A DNA stretch of 64,000 nt from Rhizodiscina lignyota (GCA_010015805.1 ML978134.1:248001-312000); one strand, 5' to 3'; shown: positions 1 through 10,526, counted from the first letter of the stretch. The notes: generated from the letters alone by a model not told the origin. Program-made: numbers and translations.

Positions 1-1
1 C

Positions 2-442
2 GGCAAGCACAGCAACGACTTTCTTCTCGTTGAGTATGGCTTCGTATTGCCACAGAACAAGTGGGACACCATCAAATTGGACGACTATATCCTACCCAAA
101 TTGACAGCTTCCCAGAAAGATGTCCTGCAAGAATTTAGCTTATTTGGTGATTACACTCTTGACTCATCTCAGATCTGCTATCGCTCCCAAGCTACCCTCC
201 TTGGTCTTGTCCTTCCAAAGGCGAAATGGCGCCGGTTTCTCAATGGCGAGTATGATAGCGAACACGAGCAGCCAGCAATGGACAAGAAGTGCCTCACGAT
301 TCTCCTTCAATACCAAGACGATATTGGAAAGAATTTGCGCGCAATCGAACAACTACAGAAATGTCCGGAGAAAGATGCGCTAGCCGAGCGGTGGAAGCAA
401 ATCGAGACCATGGTCCACAACACCGTTCAGCGGTTGCGATAA
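2..442 (+). CDS. SET-domain lysine methyltransferase, C-terminal part (5' end outside window)
   Basis: The frame is open from the first bases, so the gene starts upstream of the window. The first residues read GKHSNDFLLVEYGFVLPQN. This matches the post-SET stretch of SETD3/RKM-type protein lysine methyltransferases, where the conserved Tyr (here in VEYGF) helps form the active site and the G-x-HSN segment contacts the cofactor. The remaining ~125 residues are helical and resemble the Rubisco-LSMT substrate-binding domain that follows SET in this class, including a run ending in an Arg/Gln-rich helix and a stop at 440-442. In this family the targets are ribosomal or other cytosolic proteins; which one applies here cannot be read from a fragment. 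The catalytic core is not in the window, so activity cannot be judged. The class assignment is fairly secure, the exact member is not. Confidence 0.7.
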   Translation, partial: GKHSNDFLLVEYGFVLPQNKWDTIKLDDYILPKLTASQKDVLQEFSLFGDYTLDSSQICYRSQATLLGLVLPKAKWRRFLNGEYDSEHEQPAMDKKCLTILLQYQDDIGKNLRAIEQLQKCPEKDALAERWKQIETMVHNTVQRLR

Positions 443-733
443 CCGGACCTCCCGATAACGATCAAGTTCGTTAGCTGACCACGCCATTAAGCCAATCAAC
501 CAAAATGAGACGATTGCGACAAAGGCGCAGTATCGATGCTGAGCCGAGCCATTGTGAGCTTCGGGCACCTTACTCTACCCGTGCCACAGATACCCCGCGT
601 GTGTAAGGATTGTCTCCAGCCGCTATTCCGAGGAATGGCCACAACAACATTGAAAAGGAGTTGATTGAAGAAACAAAATTGTTCTTACCGGACGTTCTTG
701 CAGCTATAACCTTGAGACGTGAAACGGTGAAAA

Positions 734-2642
734 ATGGGCTCCATTCAGGATAGCGTGACAAATGGCCACTCGCAGCCTCCAGACAGCGAGGAAGGCGGCA
801 CGTATGGCTTCGACGCACCAAACGGCATTCCACCTGCGAGCGCGAGAGCCAATCCTGCCTACGTGGAACAGATTACGATACCGCTGAACAATGTTCCAGC
901 TTTCACGCCAAGGAGAAAGTTGCGTGTCGTTACTATCGGGGCTGGTTATAGCGGCCTTACCTTGGCTCATAGATTGCAACACATATACAACAAAGAGATG
1001 GACCAATTGATCGATCATGTCATATATGAAGCAAAAGACCAACCTGGTGTGAGTCAGGCACTCCCCCTCCACCCCGAGTCTTCACGGATCAGTTCCTGAC
1101 GATAATATCCAGGGTACTTGGGTAGCCAATACTTACCCTGGTGTACAATGTGATGTACCATCATGCATTTATGCTTTCCCGTTCGATCCGAATCCAAACT
1201 GGTCTCATTTCTATTCGGTGGGTTCTGAAATTCTCGAATACATACAAAAGACTGTCAAAAAATGGAATCTGGACAAGCATGTCGTATACAACACTCGCGT
1301 CACTGGTTGCTACTGGCAAGAAGACCGCTCTCAATGGAAACTCACGATTGAGCACGACGGTGAAACTCGCGAGGAATACAGCGACGTTGTCATATCTGCA
1401 CGAGGCTTTCTCAGCCATTGGCACTGGCCAAAGATCGATGGACTCGAGACATTCAAGGGCAAGCGTGTGCATTCCGCTGGCTGGGATCACGACTTTGATT
1501 ATTCGCACAAGCGGATTGCCGTTATTGGGAATGGCAGCTCGGGTATTCAAATCCTGCCACAAATGGCAAAGCTAGAAGGAACCGATGTGACGAGCTTTCA
1601 ACGAGGCCCCACGTGGGTGTTCAGCCGTATGACGCCAGCTCAACTTGTTGGCAGCGACGATCCGAGCTTCAATCCCGAGTACAGGCAACAGGACAAGGAA
1701 AAGTTTCAAGATCCGGAGGAGTTGAAGAAGTATCGTAAGGTAGTTCAAGGCGGTATTAATAGTGCATTTCATATGGTAAGTATTGAGCTCTCGTGGCCCT
1801 TGAACAAATCATTGACGAAGCCGCAGTTCGTGAAAGATTCTGAGCAAAACAAGTCCTCGACAGAATTTGCGATTAATCAAATGTCTGCCAAACTCAATCA
1901 CGACCCTGAGCTTTGTGAGAAGCTGATTCCCAAATGGGAACTTGGGTGTCGAAGAGTAACGCCAGGAGACGGCTATCTCGAATCATTCCTGCTTCCAAAC
2001 GTCCACCTTACAAATAGCTCCATAGTTAAAGTCGACGAGACCGGCATCGTTACAGAGGACGGTAAACACCACGACCTCGATGTTATTGTCTGCGCCACCG
2101 GCTTTGATATTTCGCACGTTCCTCCTTACCCCGTCGTCGGTCGCGGCGGCGTGACCCTGACCGAGAAGTGGAAGGACGAACCAGAGTCATATTTGAGTCT
2201 CGCATGTCCAGACATGCCTAACTACTTCCTCTTTACCGGCCCCAATGCTACCGTGGGCCATGGCAGTCTCATTCAGAGTCTTGTTTGGACCTCCGAGTGG
2301 GTAATCAAGTGGCTCCGAAAGATGGCGCGGGAAGACATCGCCAGCGTCGTGCCGAAGCAGGAGGTCGTGGACGAGTTTGTGCGATACGGCGACCAGATTC
2401 ACAAGACATTGACGTGGACTGGCGGATGTAGGAGTTGGTACAAGGCGAATCGGGTGGACGGCAGGGTGACAGCGACATTTGCAGGTAGCGCGATTCTGTT
2501 CCACACGCTATTGAGCGAGATTAGAGGAGAAGACTTCGATATCCGCTATAGAAGTCGGAATCGGTTTAGATTTCTGGGGAACGGTTTTACACCTTTTGAG
2601 TTGCAAGAGGGTGCGGATTTGGCTTTTTACGTTACCACTTAA
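734..2642 (+). CDS. Flavin-containing (Baeyer-Villiger-type) monooxygenase
   Basis: Exons 734-1048, 1113-1775 and 1827-2642 give 597 aa. An FAD-binding Rossmann motif GAGYSG lies at about residues 69-74, and the junction of exons 1 and 2 recreates the family motif PGGTW. A second Rossmann motif GNGSSG (NADPH) follows. Between the two Rossmann motifs sits FKGKRVHSAGWD, matching the F-x-G-x-x-x-H-x-x-x-W(P/D) fingerprint of class B Baeyer-Villiger monooxygenases. ATGFD marks the C-terminal FAD segment. Such enzymes insert oxygen next to a ketone or oxidise heteroatoms using NADPH; the substrate is unknown. The 1776-1826 intron (GTAAGT...CCGCAG, 51 nt) is in frame and stop-free; removing it restores AFHM-FVKDSEQ. 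The neighbours are unrelated, so no pathway can be inferred. The start is the first ATG of the open frame. There is no recognisable targeting signal. Confidence 0.88.
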
Positions 2643-2994
2643 TAGTTGTTTGGAATGTTGCAGTCTCACTCATTCGTGCTTCGTTTGTATGTAGGCTCTG
2701 GGCACTTTAATATGCGCTGATCAATGCAAATATCAACTCAATATTAGAATGGAACGGCGGATGGTGTATGACACTAGTGGTATTTGTCGGCCTTCAATAC
2801 GCGTGGAAATGAAACCAGCGCAGAATTAACGCTCTTTTCCTTATGCTATAGACGTTTCGAATGGATAGTTTTTAAATATCCAAAATACGTATTGAAATCT
2901 ATACGACCCGCTACCAGCGCCGTTGCAATGCTGATGCCGTGTATACAACCCTAAAAATAAGGCCATTGCCGGAACTCCAACCAGCTAGTAAATG
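2643..2994. other. Intergenic, convergent gene ends
   Basis: The 352 bp lie between two convergent stop codons. The stretch is AT-richer than its flanks and presumably holds both 3' UTRs and polyadenylation signals. No open frame or RNA gene is seen. Confidence 0.6.
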
Positions 2995-5451
2995 CTACCG
3001 TAACATGAATTGAAAGTCTGGAACGTTTTCCAGAAATAGCCTAACTAGATCATCATCTTCATCTTGCGTAGATTTCGTCGACTGCTGCAACGGGGCAGGG
3101 AGGGGTGAAAGTTTCGGTTGGTCAACAGCGGTGATAGGTGGAGCCGACGCGGCAAATGCATTCAGAGGCGTCGATTGAACACGGGTGTGCTTTGCCGGCA
3201 CACCGCCCGAGAGTTTTTCGAAGATGGACCATTCATCAGTGTTGTCATTATTCGGAGTTTGCTGGGAGACTACCGGAAAAGACAACGATTGTGTCTTTCC
3301 GTGGGACGGGGTGCTGTGGACAGGACTGGCCAGAGTGTCTAAGAATGAGAAATTCGTACTAGAAGTTTTGACCATTTCCCCTGCAATACTTGGGTCTGGC
3401 CCAGGAGGCATGGCAGTGATACTCTCGGATGCTCTTGTCGTCGCAGGTTCGAGGGATGGCGATGTAACAGTAGGTGAGGAGACCATCTCGCCCCAGTCGT
3501 CATCAAAGTCATCGTCATTTCCTGTCGCGTTCTCGACTGAAATACTTGCAGGTGTCTCTAAGCCCTGCATGGTTCCTGCTTTCAATTTATCTGGCTGAGG
3601 CTCTGGCGCACTGTTTCTTTCCGCCTCGGTCAAGTTGATACCTGCTGACGTTGACGTCGAGAGAACTTCCGCCTCGGGGGGGCTATGCGATAGCGAGCCC
3701 TCCCGTTCTCTGCTAGTGCTCGGCATTCTACTCTTCGCATTCTTGCTGGGATTTCCAAACGAGTGAATGCGTTTCTGCATCCTCTCGCGAATGGGCGGAA
3801 ACTTGGACGGAGCGGGGTTCAGGGCTGCATCGAGTGTGGCATCATCAGTGTGAGATGGTGGATATCCCTTAGGTACAAGTACAGGGGGATTCTCCAGAAC
3901 CTTAGAAAATTCGGGCTTCGCAGATTTAGGTTCTCCACTCGGAATATCTGCAGCCCCTGATTCGGTTGGAGGAGAGCTCCACCCAAACTGTACTGTAGGC
4001 GCCTTTGCTGCTGGCGTGCTGGACCGATTACCATCATCTTCAGCTATATTATTACGAACTTTGACATCTTTCGGCGATATCGTCTCCTTTGGGGGTAGAG
4101 CTGCAGGAGTTGGGTCCAGAGGCGAGGAACTCCAATTGAACTGTGCAAGAGGACTTGAAGCCGACGTGACAGTGTTGTGTCGTCTAGGTTGCTTCTCAAC
4201 AATGCTCGACTTCCTCGTCTGCAGCCTCGGCGAGTCCGATGCCCCTCGTTGATGCCACGGCGAAACCGGTTGCTGTGAGGTCGGCGACTCTGTCCATCCA
4301 AACATCGGTCCGGCCCTCGCGCCAAAGACTACCCGGCCGCGTGCTCTGTCTTCTGTAGCCCAACGTGTCATGATCTTGTTCATTTCCTTTTGAATTTCCG
4401 AGCCGCGAAATTGAATGCGGACATAACCCTCAGTGGCACCACTGTTGTACTCTCGCATAGTCTGCGAACGGGTGATGCGATACCAGGTTTTGCGAGATAA
4501 TGTGGTTGAGATGGTCTCTGGATCGGCTTCAAATGAGCTCTCAGCTGAAGCTGCGGTCTTGGAAGGGAAGATTTTGTTGACAAGACTCAAGTCAATGGAA
4601 ATTTTTGGACTCTGGCTTGAAGACTCAGGTTCAGCCGGTTGTGACTTGGCAGCCAATGGGGCTTCTTCCAACGCTTCTGAGGCTACAGGAGCATCTGAGG
4701 CTTTGGCTCCTGCGCCAGGTGTAGCCACGATGGTATCAGTTGATGCCTCTTCCTCTTCTGCAAAATCACCGAAATCATCGCTTTCATCTGTCGCAGTATC
4801 TAACTGCGTTACTGTATCCGTCTCAACGCCAATAGCCTGCTTATATTCTGCGCCAGGTTCTCGGACTTCGTCATCAAATGACGTCCTTGGAGACTCTTTG
4901 CCATGTTCAGTGTGATCCGAAGTCGAAGGAGGAGAGATGGACGCTCGAGTCGACGTGTCATCATCGGTCGCTGGCGTTTCGTGCTCATGGGGTTTCGATG
5001 TGTCCTTCGTAATCACTGCCGTGTCAGTGTCTGATGGTTCTGGCTCCGAAATGTCCGACCTCTGATTCTCTGGTACGTGGGCAAAATCATTCGCTTTTGT
5101 CTCAATGTCCCAGACATTGTTTTCCTCCTGCTGCGCTTCAGCCGAGCTACCCTTTTGCCAATCTGGACTGTGCAGGCCATCTGTGAGAATTTCCGGACTG
5201 TCGGCAGGTTCCAAGTGAGTGACAGGGCCATGTCCTTCCTCTCGCTCTGAAGCCCAACCACCCTCCTCTTTCTTCGTCTCTTCCGCATTCCTGTTCCCTT
5301 CTACCGACCCCGCAGTCTCTTGCGCTCCCCAACCCGCATCATCCTCAATGCCAAACAGCACGCCTGTTGTCCTCGGACCCGCGGCTACCGGCTGCTCATG
5401 GTTATGTTTCTTATTCTCGTCGTCGGCCCACGGATCGCCCCAGCCATCCAT
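2995..5451 (-). CDS. Large disordered conserved fungal protein of unknown function
   Basis: A single exon encodes 818 aa. Most of the protein is low-complexity and rich in Ser, Pro, Glu, Asp and Thr, with acidic patches such as DDFGDFAEEEE and DDDFDDDWGEM, so it is probably disordered. One compact segment near residues 310-385 looks folded and conserved: TWYRITRSQTMREYNSG, then GYVRIQFRGSEIQKEMNK, then RGRVVFGARAGPMFGW. A short acidic-hydrophobic C-terminus (DDDLVRLFLENVPDFQFMLR) is probably a second conserved motif. The N-terminus starts MDGWGDPWAD, with Trp-Gly-Asp repeats of the kind used in short linear binding motifs. I do not recognise an enzymatic domain. Similar fungal proteins are sometimes labelled glucan 1,4-alpha-glucosidase, but nothing here supports that. 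It is transcribed divergently from the acyl-CoA ligase gene. Confidence 0.75.
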   Translation of the reverse strand: MDGWGDPWADDENKKHNHEQPVAAGPRTTGVLFGIEDDAGWGAQETAGSVEGNRNAEETKKEEGGWASEREEGHGPVTHLEPADSPEILTDGLHSPDWQKGSSAEAQQEENNVWDIETKANDFAHVPENQRSDISEPEPSDTDTAVITKDTSKPHEHETPATDDDTSTRASISPPSTSDHTEHGKESPRTSFDDEVREPGAEYKQAIGVETDTVTQLDTATDESDDFGDFAEEEEASTDTIVATPGAGAKASDAPVASEALEEAPLAAKSQPAEPESSSQSPKISIDLSLVNKIFPSKTAASAESSFEADPETISTTLSRKTWYRITRSQTMREYNSGATEGYVRIQFRGSEIQKEMNKIMTRWATEDRARGRVVFGARAGPMFGWTESPTSQQPVSPWHQRGASDSPRLQTRKSSIVEKQPRRHNTVTSASSPLAQFNWSSSPLDPTPAALPPKETISPKDVKVRNNIAEDDGNRSSTPAAKAPTVQFGWSSPPTESGAADIPSGEPKSAKPEFSKVLENPPVLVPKGYPPSHTDDATLDAALNPAPSKFPPIRERMQKRIHSFGNPSKNAKSRMPSTSREREGSLSHSPPEAEVLSTSTSAGINLTEAERNSAPEPQPDKLKAGTMQGLETPASISVENATGNDDDFDDDWGEMVSSPTVTSPSLEPATTRASESITAMPPGPDPSIAGEMVKTSSTNFSFLDTLASPVHSTPSHGKTQSLSFPVVSQQTPNNDNTDEWSIFEKLSGGVPAKHTRVQSTPLNAFAASAPPITAVDQPKLSPLPAPLQQSTKSTQDEDDDLVRLFLENVPDFQFMLR

Positions 5452-6056
5452 ACTTCGTCCATTGTGCTAGCCTGTCTGCATCGATGCTTCGTGCGACTCC
5501 GAGTTTTCGGTGGAATTCTATGAGGTGAGAAGGTGGCCGGTTTCGAGGTGCGGCTTCAGCCCTGCGACGTAATGTCACTGAAGCTTGCACGAGTCAGCAA
5601 GCAAAGCTCACAACTTCGGGCACTTTCACCGACCTTACCTTATCAAGATGAAAAATACCGATTGTTCAACACAGAAAAGGCAATTTCCTATGTCTATACA
5701 CAATTTCATCGTCAATGTATCCAAATTTCAAAGATCACGCGACTCTCGACTCCTCTCGACTCCAGCAAACCCGCTGCAACTTCGCTGAGATTCCTAAGAA
5801 CCGCCCGGATCTGCACCAATCGGCCCGGATCACGAGGGATGCATGCGCCACACTTTGGTGTAACCGGCGGGGAAGAGAACGATCCGAAGATGAGAGCAGA
5901 GACGAGGGCCACCGTCAAAAGCCGAGCTATCGGACTCATGGAGCTATTATTCATACAGTTTCTTTCTTTCTATACCCTCTTTGCTGCAATTGACGCTCTT
6001 TTGCATGCTTTGCGGCCTCCCTGAGTTGTACACTTCTGTCGAGAACGGAGGAGAAG
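5452..6056. promoter_or_regulatory. Divergent promoter region
   Basis: The 605 bp separate the start codons of the disordered-protein gene (minus) and the acyl-CoA ligase gene (plus), so both promoters must lie here. No clear TATA box or binding-site cluster was found. A possible small coding frame occupies part of it. Confidence 0.5.
5712..5954 (-). CDS. Possible small secreted or membrane-anchored protein
   Basis: An ATG-initiated 80-aa frame lies in the divergent promoter region between two larger genes. It begins MNNSSMSPIARLLTVALVSA, then LIFGSFSSPPV: a short polar N-terminus and a hydrophobic stretch of ~15 residues ending in small residues, as in a signal peptide or mitochondrial inner-membrane anchor. 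The rest is basic and helical, with only two cysteines. A 54-nt in-frame segment starting GTTACACC and ending GTGCAG could be an intron. If spliced, it would remove both cysteines and join SSPP to IRAVLRNLSEV. I know no homologue. It may equally be a chance frame in a 5' UTR. Confidence 0.3.
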   Translation of the reverse strand: MNNSSMSPIARLLTVALVSALIFGSFSSPPVTPKCGACIPRDPGRLVQIRAVLRNLSEVAAGLLESRGVESRVIFEIWIH

Positions 6057-7858
6057 ATGCCGCAACAATCACCTTTTCAGATTGACATTCCCGCAACAGA
6101 TATCTTCTCGTTTGCATTTCCTCCAGATGAACCTCTGTCCGATAAACCGCTATACTTGGATGCGGCCGACACGTCGAAGTCGTTATCGCCCAGGCAAGTA
6201 GTACAATGGGTCAAAAGATTGGGCTTGGGGCTCCAAAGAGTCGGGTTGAAAGAAGGGGACGTTGCGATGGTATTCAGTAGCAGCCACATTTTCATGCCTG
6301 TCATGTACCTTGGTCTTTCAGCAGCTGGATACATCTTCACGGGCTGCAATCCTGCGTATGGTGTTGAAGGTACCATAAATGACATCCTGTCTCCCAACGA
6401 GCAGCCCGGACTGACTAGAATCAGAGGTTGTCTACCAAATCCAAAATACCAACTGCGCTGCAATCTTCGTCGAACCTGCCCTTCTTTCAGCCACCCTCGG
6501 CGCTGCCGCAAAACTGTCTTTCCCACATTCGCGCATTTTCCTCTTCTCCGACACCGAATGCAAGCCTATCCAAGGCCTTCGTGATTGGCGATCCATCCTC
6601 CCATCAGAACAAGAAGCATCATCGTGGCAATGGCGGCGTCTATCTGGCTCCCAGTCCGCCAATACAGTTGCCTGCCTCAATTACTCATCCGGGACGACAG
6701 GTCTGCCAAAGGGCGTCATGATATCTCACCAGAACGTTATTGCCAATGTCACGCAGTCTCTGTACATGCGACAACTCTCTAATCCACCCTATCCCCGTAA
6801 CATTACCCAATGGCACACCGTCGATGAGCGATGGCTTGGCTTCTTGCCCCTTTACCACGCCTACGGCCAGCTTTGGAGTATCGTCGCCGCCGCACGCACT
6901 CTGACCCAGACCTTTTTCATGCGCTCTTTCAACTTCGAAGTCTTCCTCCGCAACATCCAGAACCACCGAATCACACATATCCAAACTGCGCCGCCCGTGC
7001 TCGTGATGTTGGCGAAGAGGCCCGAGACCGCCAAGTATGACCTCAGTTCCATGAGGAATATATTGTGCGGCGCGGCGCCGCTGAGCAAGGAGCTGCAGAA
7101 CGAAGTCTCGGACAAGTACAACCTGAGCGTCGTACAGACGTGGGGCATGACAGAGCTGACGTGCTCGTCATGTCACGTTCCGGGTCTCTTGGACGACCGG
7201 AGCGGCAGTGTGGGCTTTGCGGATCCCAATGCTAGCATCAAGCTTGTGTCCGACGAGGGACAGGAAGTCACCAAGGCAGGCGAGCGGGGCGAGATTTTAG
7301 TCAAGGCGCCGAATGTCTGTCTTGGGTATTGGAAGAATGAACAGGCTACGAAAGATACGTTCGATGAGGATGGCTATTTGAGGACTGGTGACGTTGGCGT
7401 GAGAGACGAGAGTGGGTGGTATTGGATTGTGGATCGCAAAAAGGAGTTGATCAAAGTGAAGGGCTTTCAGGTGCCGCCGGCGGAACTGGAAGCTGCGCTG
7501 CTGGGCCATGAAGCAGTGGCCGATGCGGCGGTTTGCGCGGTGCATCTGTAAGTGCATTTTCTTCGTTTCGTCTCCTTCAATGTCGTACTTGAGAGTCGGT
7601 TCCATGGCTAACGTCTTGAATAGCGACCACGAAGAGCTTCCTCGTGCATACTGCTCGATCAAGGCGGAGCACAAAGGTAAAGTAACACCCAAGGAGATCC
7701 AGAAATGGATCGCAGAACGCGTGGCGAGGCATAAGCAATTGACCGGTGGCGTAATATTCATTGACGAGGTGCCGAAGAGCCCAAGTGGGAAGATTCAGCG
7801 GAAGATATTGCGCGAGTGGGCAGCAAAGGATGCGATGAAGCTCCAAGCACGGCTGTAG
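6057..7858 (+). CDS. 4-coumarate-CoA ligase-like acyl-CoA synthetase, peroxisomal
   Basis: Exons 6057-6369, 6425-7547 and 7624-7858 give 556 aa. It is an ANL-superfamily adenylating enzyme that activates a carboxylic acid to its CoA thioester through an acyl-adenylate. The P-loop YSSGTTGLPKG lies near residues 190-200. The A5 motif QTWGMTE, the A7 motif YLRTGDVG with the hinge DRKKELIKVKGFQVPP, and the C-terminal catalytic Lys in PSGKIQRKILR are all present. The protein ends in ARL, which fits the type-1 peroxisomal targeting consensus. Fungal 4CL-like enzymes with such ends activate aryl or medium-chain acids in peroxisomes; the substrate here is not known. Both introns are short (55 and 76 bp) with good consensus (CTGACT branch point before the first acceptor). 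Removing the first restores GCNPAYGVEEVVYQI. Confidence 0.9.
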
Positions 7859-8009
7859 TGTTATATGGAAAAGAGACTATAGAGGAATTGGCGCCTTAGA
7901 TGGTCGTCTCAAGATCGAGTTCTGTCAAGATACAGCAGAGAATCAAATGATATGGACATGCACGCTGTGCATGATGCAGATGCTAGTATAGACAGATATG
8001 ACACAATTC

Positions 8010-9008
8010 TCACCTTGCAAGCTCTTCTGGCCTCGTCCCCTCTTCGTCCGCAAACTCTCCATTTAATGTGAAGCCTGGTCCATGTGTAGAACTCAGCACC
8101 ACCTCATGGACGTCTTTGACAATCCGATCACTCAATGTATTCAAATCGCCCCGGACCTTGTCCATGAACGCTTTGATGTTGGCCTTCAACTGCTCCGGCG
8201 TCGCCGCCAGCGTCGCAATCGCCAGCCGCACCACGCCCTCCTTCTCCCTGTACTCGCTCGCGCCCACCATATCGCGCACAGCAGCACTGACATCACGCAC
8301 CACTGTTCCTGTCTTCGCAGACGGCATCAGACCTCGGGGTCCCAACGCTCGTGCGATACCAGCCTTTGCGAGTTTTGGCAGACTGGTATCGAGACATAGA
8401 CACCTGTCGAATTCTATCCGTCCTTCCTTAACCGCATCGAATATAGCGTCCTCGCCCACCAGCGATGCGCCGGCTGCTCGAGCGGCGTCAGCTTGCGGCG
8501 AGTCGGGTGGGCAGATGACGCAGATGCGCATGTCCGTCTTCACAGGGTGTGGGAGGTTCAGACGGCTGCGGACGAGAGGGCCGTTCTTGAGTGTGCGGAG
8601 TTTCATTGCGATTTCATATTTTGGTGAGTTGGAGGGATAGCCGACTTCGAAGGCGCGGATGTATCTATTGCATTGTCAGATATGGTTCAATTTGCTTGTT
8701 GAGAGGCGGAGATGGAAAGCAAGAGCGGTTCAATGGTGTGAAAGTGAAAAGGAAATGATATACCGCATGGCCTCGACAAGGGAGTACTTGTCTGCATTTT
8801 TCAAGTCTTCCGTCTTGAAATGTTTGCGCTCTTTCTTCTTTTTCGTGGGAGCATTGGCGTCACCGCGCCGATACTTTGCTGTAGTTGCGGCGGACGCGTA
8901 GCGGCTTTGGCAGGCGAGGCAGATTCGCGATAGAGCGTCTGGCTTGTTCCTGGATTGAGAAAGGAGTGAATGGCCCCATTGAGCTAGTGGAGTGCGAGCT
9001 GCTGCCAT
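8010..9008 (-). CDS. MRPL1: Mitochondrial large-subunit ribosomal protein uL1m
   Basis: Exons 9008-8764 and 8664-8010 give 299 aa. The N-terminus MAAARTPLAQWGHSLLSQSR is basic, without acidic residues, as in a mitochondrial presequence. A lysine-rich KKKKERKH segment follows. The body is the L1 fold: SLVEAMRYIRAFEVG, VKTDMRICVICP, LARAGIARALGPRGLMP-type core (here KAGIARALGPRGLMPSAKTG) and the distal GASEYREKEGVVRLAI. uL1 forms the mobile L1 stalk that guides exit of deacylated tRNA. The single 99-bp intron (GTATAT donor, CAATAG acceptor on the minus strand) is phase 2 and joins EAMR to YIRAF. The start is the first ATG of the targeting sequence. Confidence 0.9.
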
Positions 9009-9265
9009 GGTAAGTGTATGATGATGGTGGAAGTGCTCGCAAAAGTTTCATGGAGGTTGCAATGAGCTCGCGAGGCTTGGCATTTCATCCCATAGCGAAT
9101 AGAAAATGCTATGCTAAAAGCAGTTAGCATATGCAAGGTAGTGCGTACTCCATACAAGGGTCGCAGACGACAACTTCTTCACCGCGGTACAAGGACGAAA
9201 CACTGGCTCGAAACGCAGTCGTCAATGTATATGGCATATTAGACAGTCTATGCAGTGTATGTCAA
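9009..9265. other. Upstream region of uL1m gene
   Basis: This is presumably the uL1m promoter and 5' UTR. No other feature is seen before the satellite begins. Confidence 0.4.
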
Positions 9266-9738
9266 TGGAGGCAAGACTAGAGTATCTCTGGAAGCTCAAT
9301 CCTACGTTCTTTACAGTGTTGATAGGCAGAGCGAGACTATTACTGAAGATTTGGTTTTACGTTCTTTGTAGCATTCATCGGGGGGTGAGATTATCTTTGA
9401 AAGCTTAGTTCTATGTTCTTTGCAGTGTTGGTCAAGGAAGTGGGACTATCTCTGAAAGTTCAGTTGTCTATTCTTTGATGTGTTCATCAACGGAGCAAGG
9501 CTATCGCTAAAGGTTTGGTTCTACGTCCTTTATATGCTCATGGAAGGAGCGAGACTATCTCTAAAGGTTAAGTTTTACGCTCTTTATAGTTTAATTCGAG
9601 GAGGTGAGACTATCTCTAAAAGTTTAATCCTACATTCATTATAGTGTATATCGAGGCAGCGAGACTATCTTTAGAGGTTTCTTCCTCCATTATTTACAGT
9701 ATTCATCAGGGAGGTTAGGCTATCTCTGAAAGCACTGT
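9266..9738 (+). repeat. 55-bp tandem satellite, about nine diverged copies
   Basis: Successive copies carry the core GCGAGACTATCTCTGAAAG followed by a T-rich half ending near TTCTTTATAGTGTTCATC. The TATCT (or its variant) starts at about 9283, 9338, 9392, 9447, 9502, 9556, 9611, 9666 and 9721, a period of 54-55 bp throughout. Copies differ at many positions, so the array is old. The same core occurs reverse-complemented at 45767, 63391, 63811, 63866 and 63960. Confidence 0.85.
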
Positions 9739-10526
9739 TAGATCGGATAGAGAGTTACGCGCTCATAAGGGATCCGACGGTGTGAACCCGAACGACGGGG
9801 GCTACGCGAACGGCGTGCCGATGTTCGGTTTTGAATCTCGGAGAGTCGTCGGACGGTGTCATCGAGCAGATCTTCGACGCGATCGTCCGGATGACGAGGG
9901 TCGCGCGAGCGGCGTGGGCCTTGCGGCCGGGCGCGAATCTCGGAGAGTTGTCGAACGGCTCGAGCAAGTGCGGCGTCAACGCGATCGTCAACTATCTGCT
10001 CAACTTCGTATAGCGTGACGAGTTGTTGCGTATCCCACAGTTCTATATATTCTTTAGAGCATCCAAAACTGTGACACGCTGTAATAGATACCTTTGCGTT
10101 CAGACAATTCTGGTTGTACAACATGTGATTCTTTTAGATCTGAGTTTAAGATCTTTGTTTGGACAGGTGTTGAGAATGTATCGGGATTGTGGTTCAACGC
10201 GTGCTCGTGACACCGCTCGATGAGCCCGGCGAGACGAGAATCCCGTGTGCTCATATTTGAAAGGGCGCGAGTTCGCGAATGAGCTTCATCGGAGATGTAA
10301 TTGGGTTCGTCTTCAACAACCAATAAAGCTCGAAAGTAAACATTACGAGCGTGCTCGTTCTGATTTCCGTTCCGTAGCAACACAAGTCCCTCGAAGAAAG
10401 CCTTGATGAAACCGTCATGGCCGGGGCAAGCTTTTGAAGCAGCGCTCACACAAAGGAAATAAAATCCGCGCGTATCGGAGATCTGATCGATATCTAAATG
10501 CACGAATGTATCCCATTCAGGAATTC
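9738..10526 (-). CDS. Uncharacterised protein with internal 33-aa duplication (5' end undefined)
   Basis: Two open segments, 10526-10092 and 10042-9738, join across a plausible 49-bp intron (GTATCT donor, ATATAG acceptor, phase 1). The upstream part reads RGFYFLCVSAASKACPG and continues for ~130 residues without recognised domains. The downstream part holds two diverged repeats, DDRVDAALARAVRQLSEIRA and DDRVEDLLDDTVRRLSEIQN, each followed by an Arg/Ser-Arg-rich tail (RRSRDPR, RRSRSPRR). The combination of an amphipathic helix and an RS-like tail suggests an RNA- or protein-binding region, but this is inference. The frame is closed upstream by a TGA just before 10526, so the true start must be in a further exon or the gene is broken. 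It abuts the satellite array directly. Confidence 0.35.

Noticed and set aside
734-7858. Secondary-metabolite cluster built on the monooxygenase and acyl-CoA ligase
   Set aside because: No polyketide synthase, NRPS, terpene cyclase or pathway regulator is near, and the gene between the two is a conserved disordered protein. Ordinary gene neighbours are more likely.
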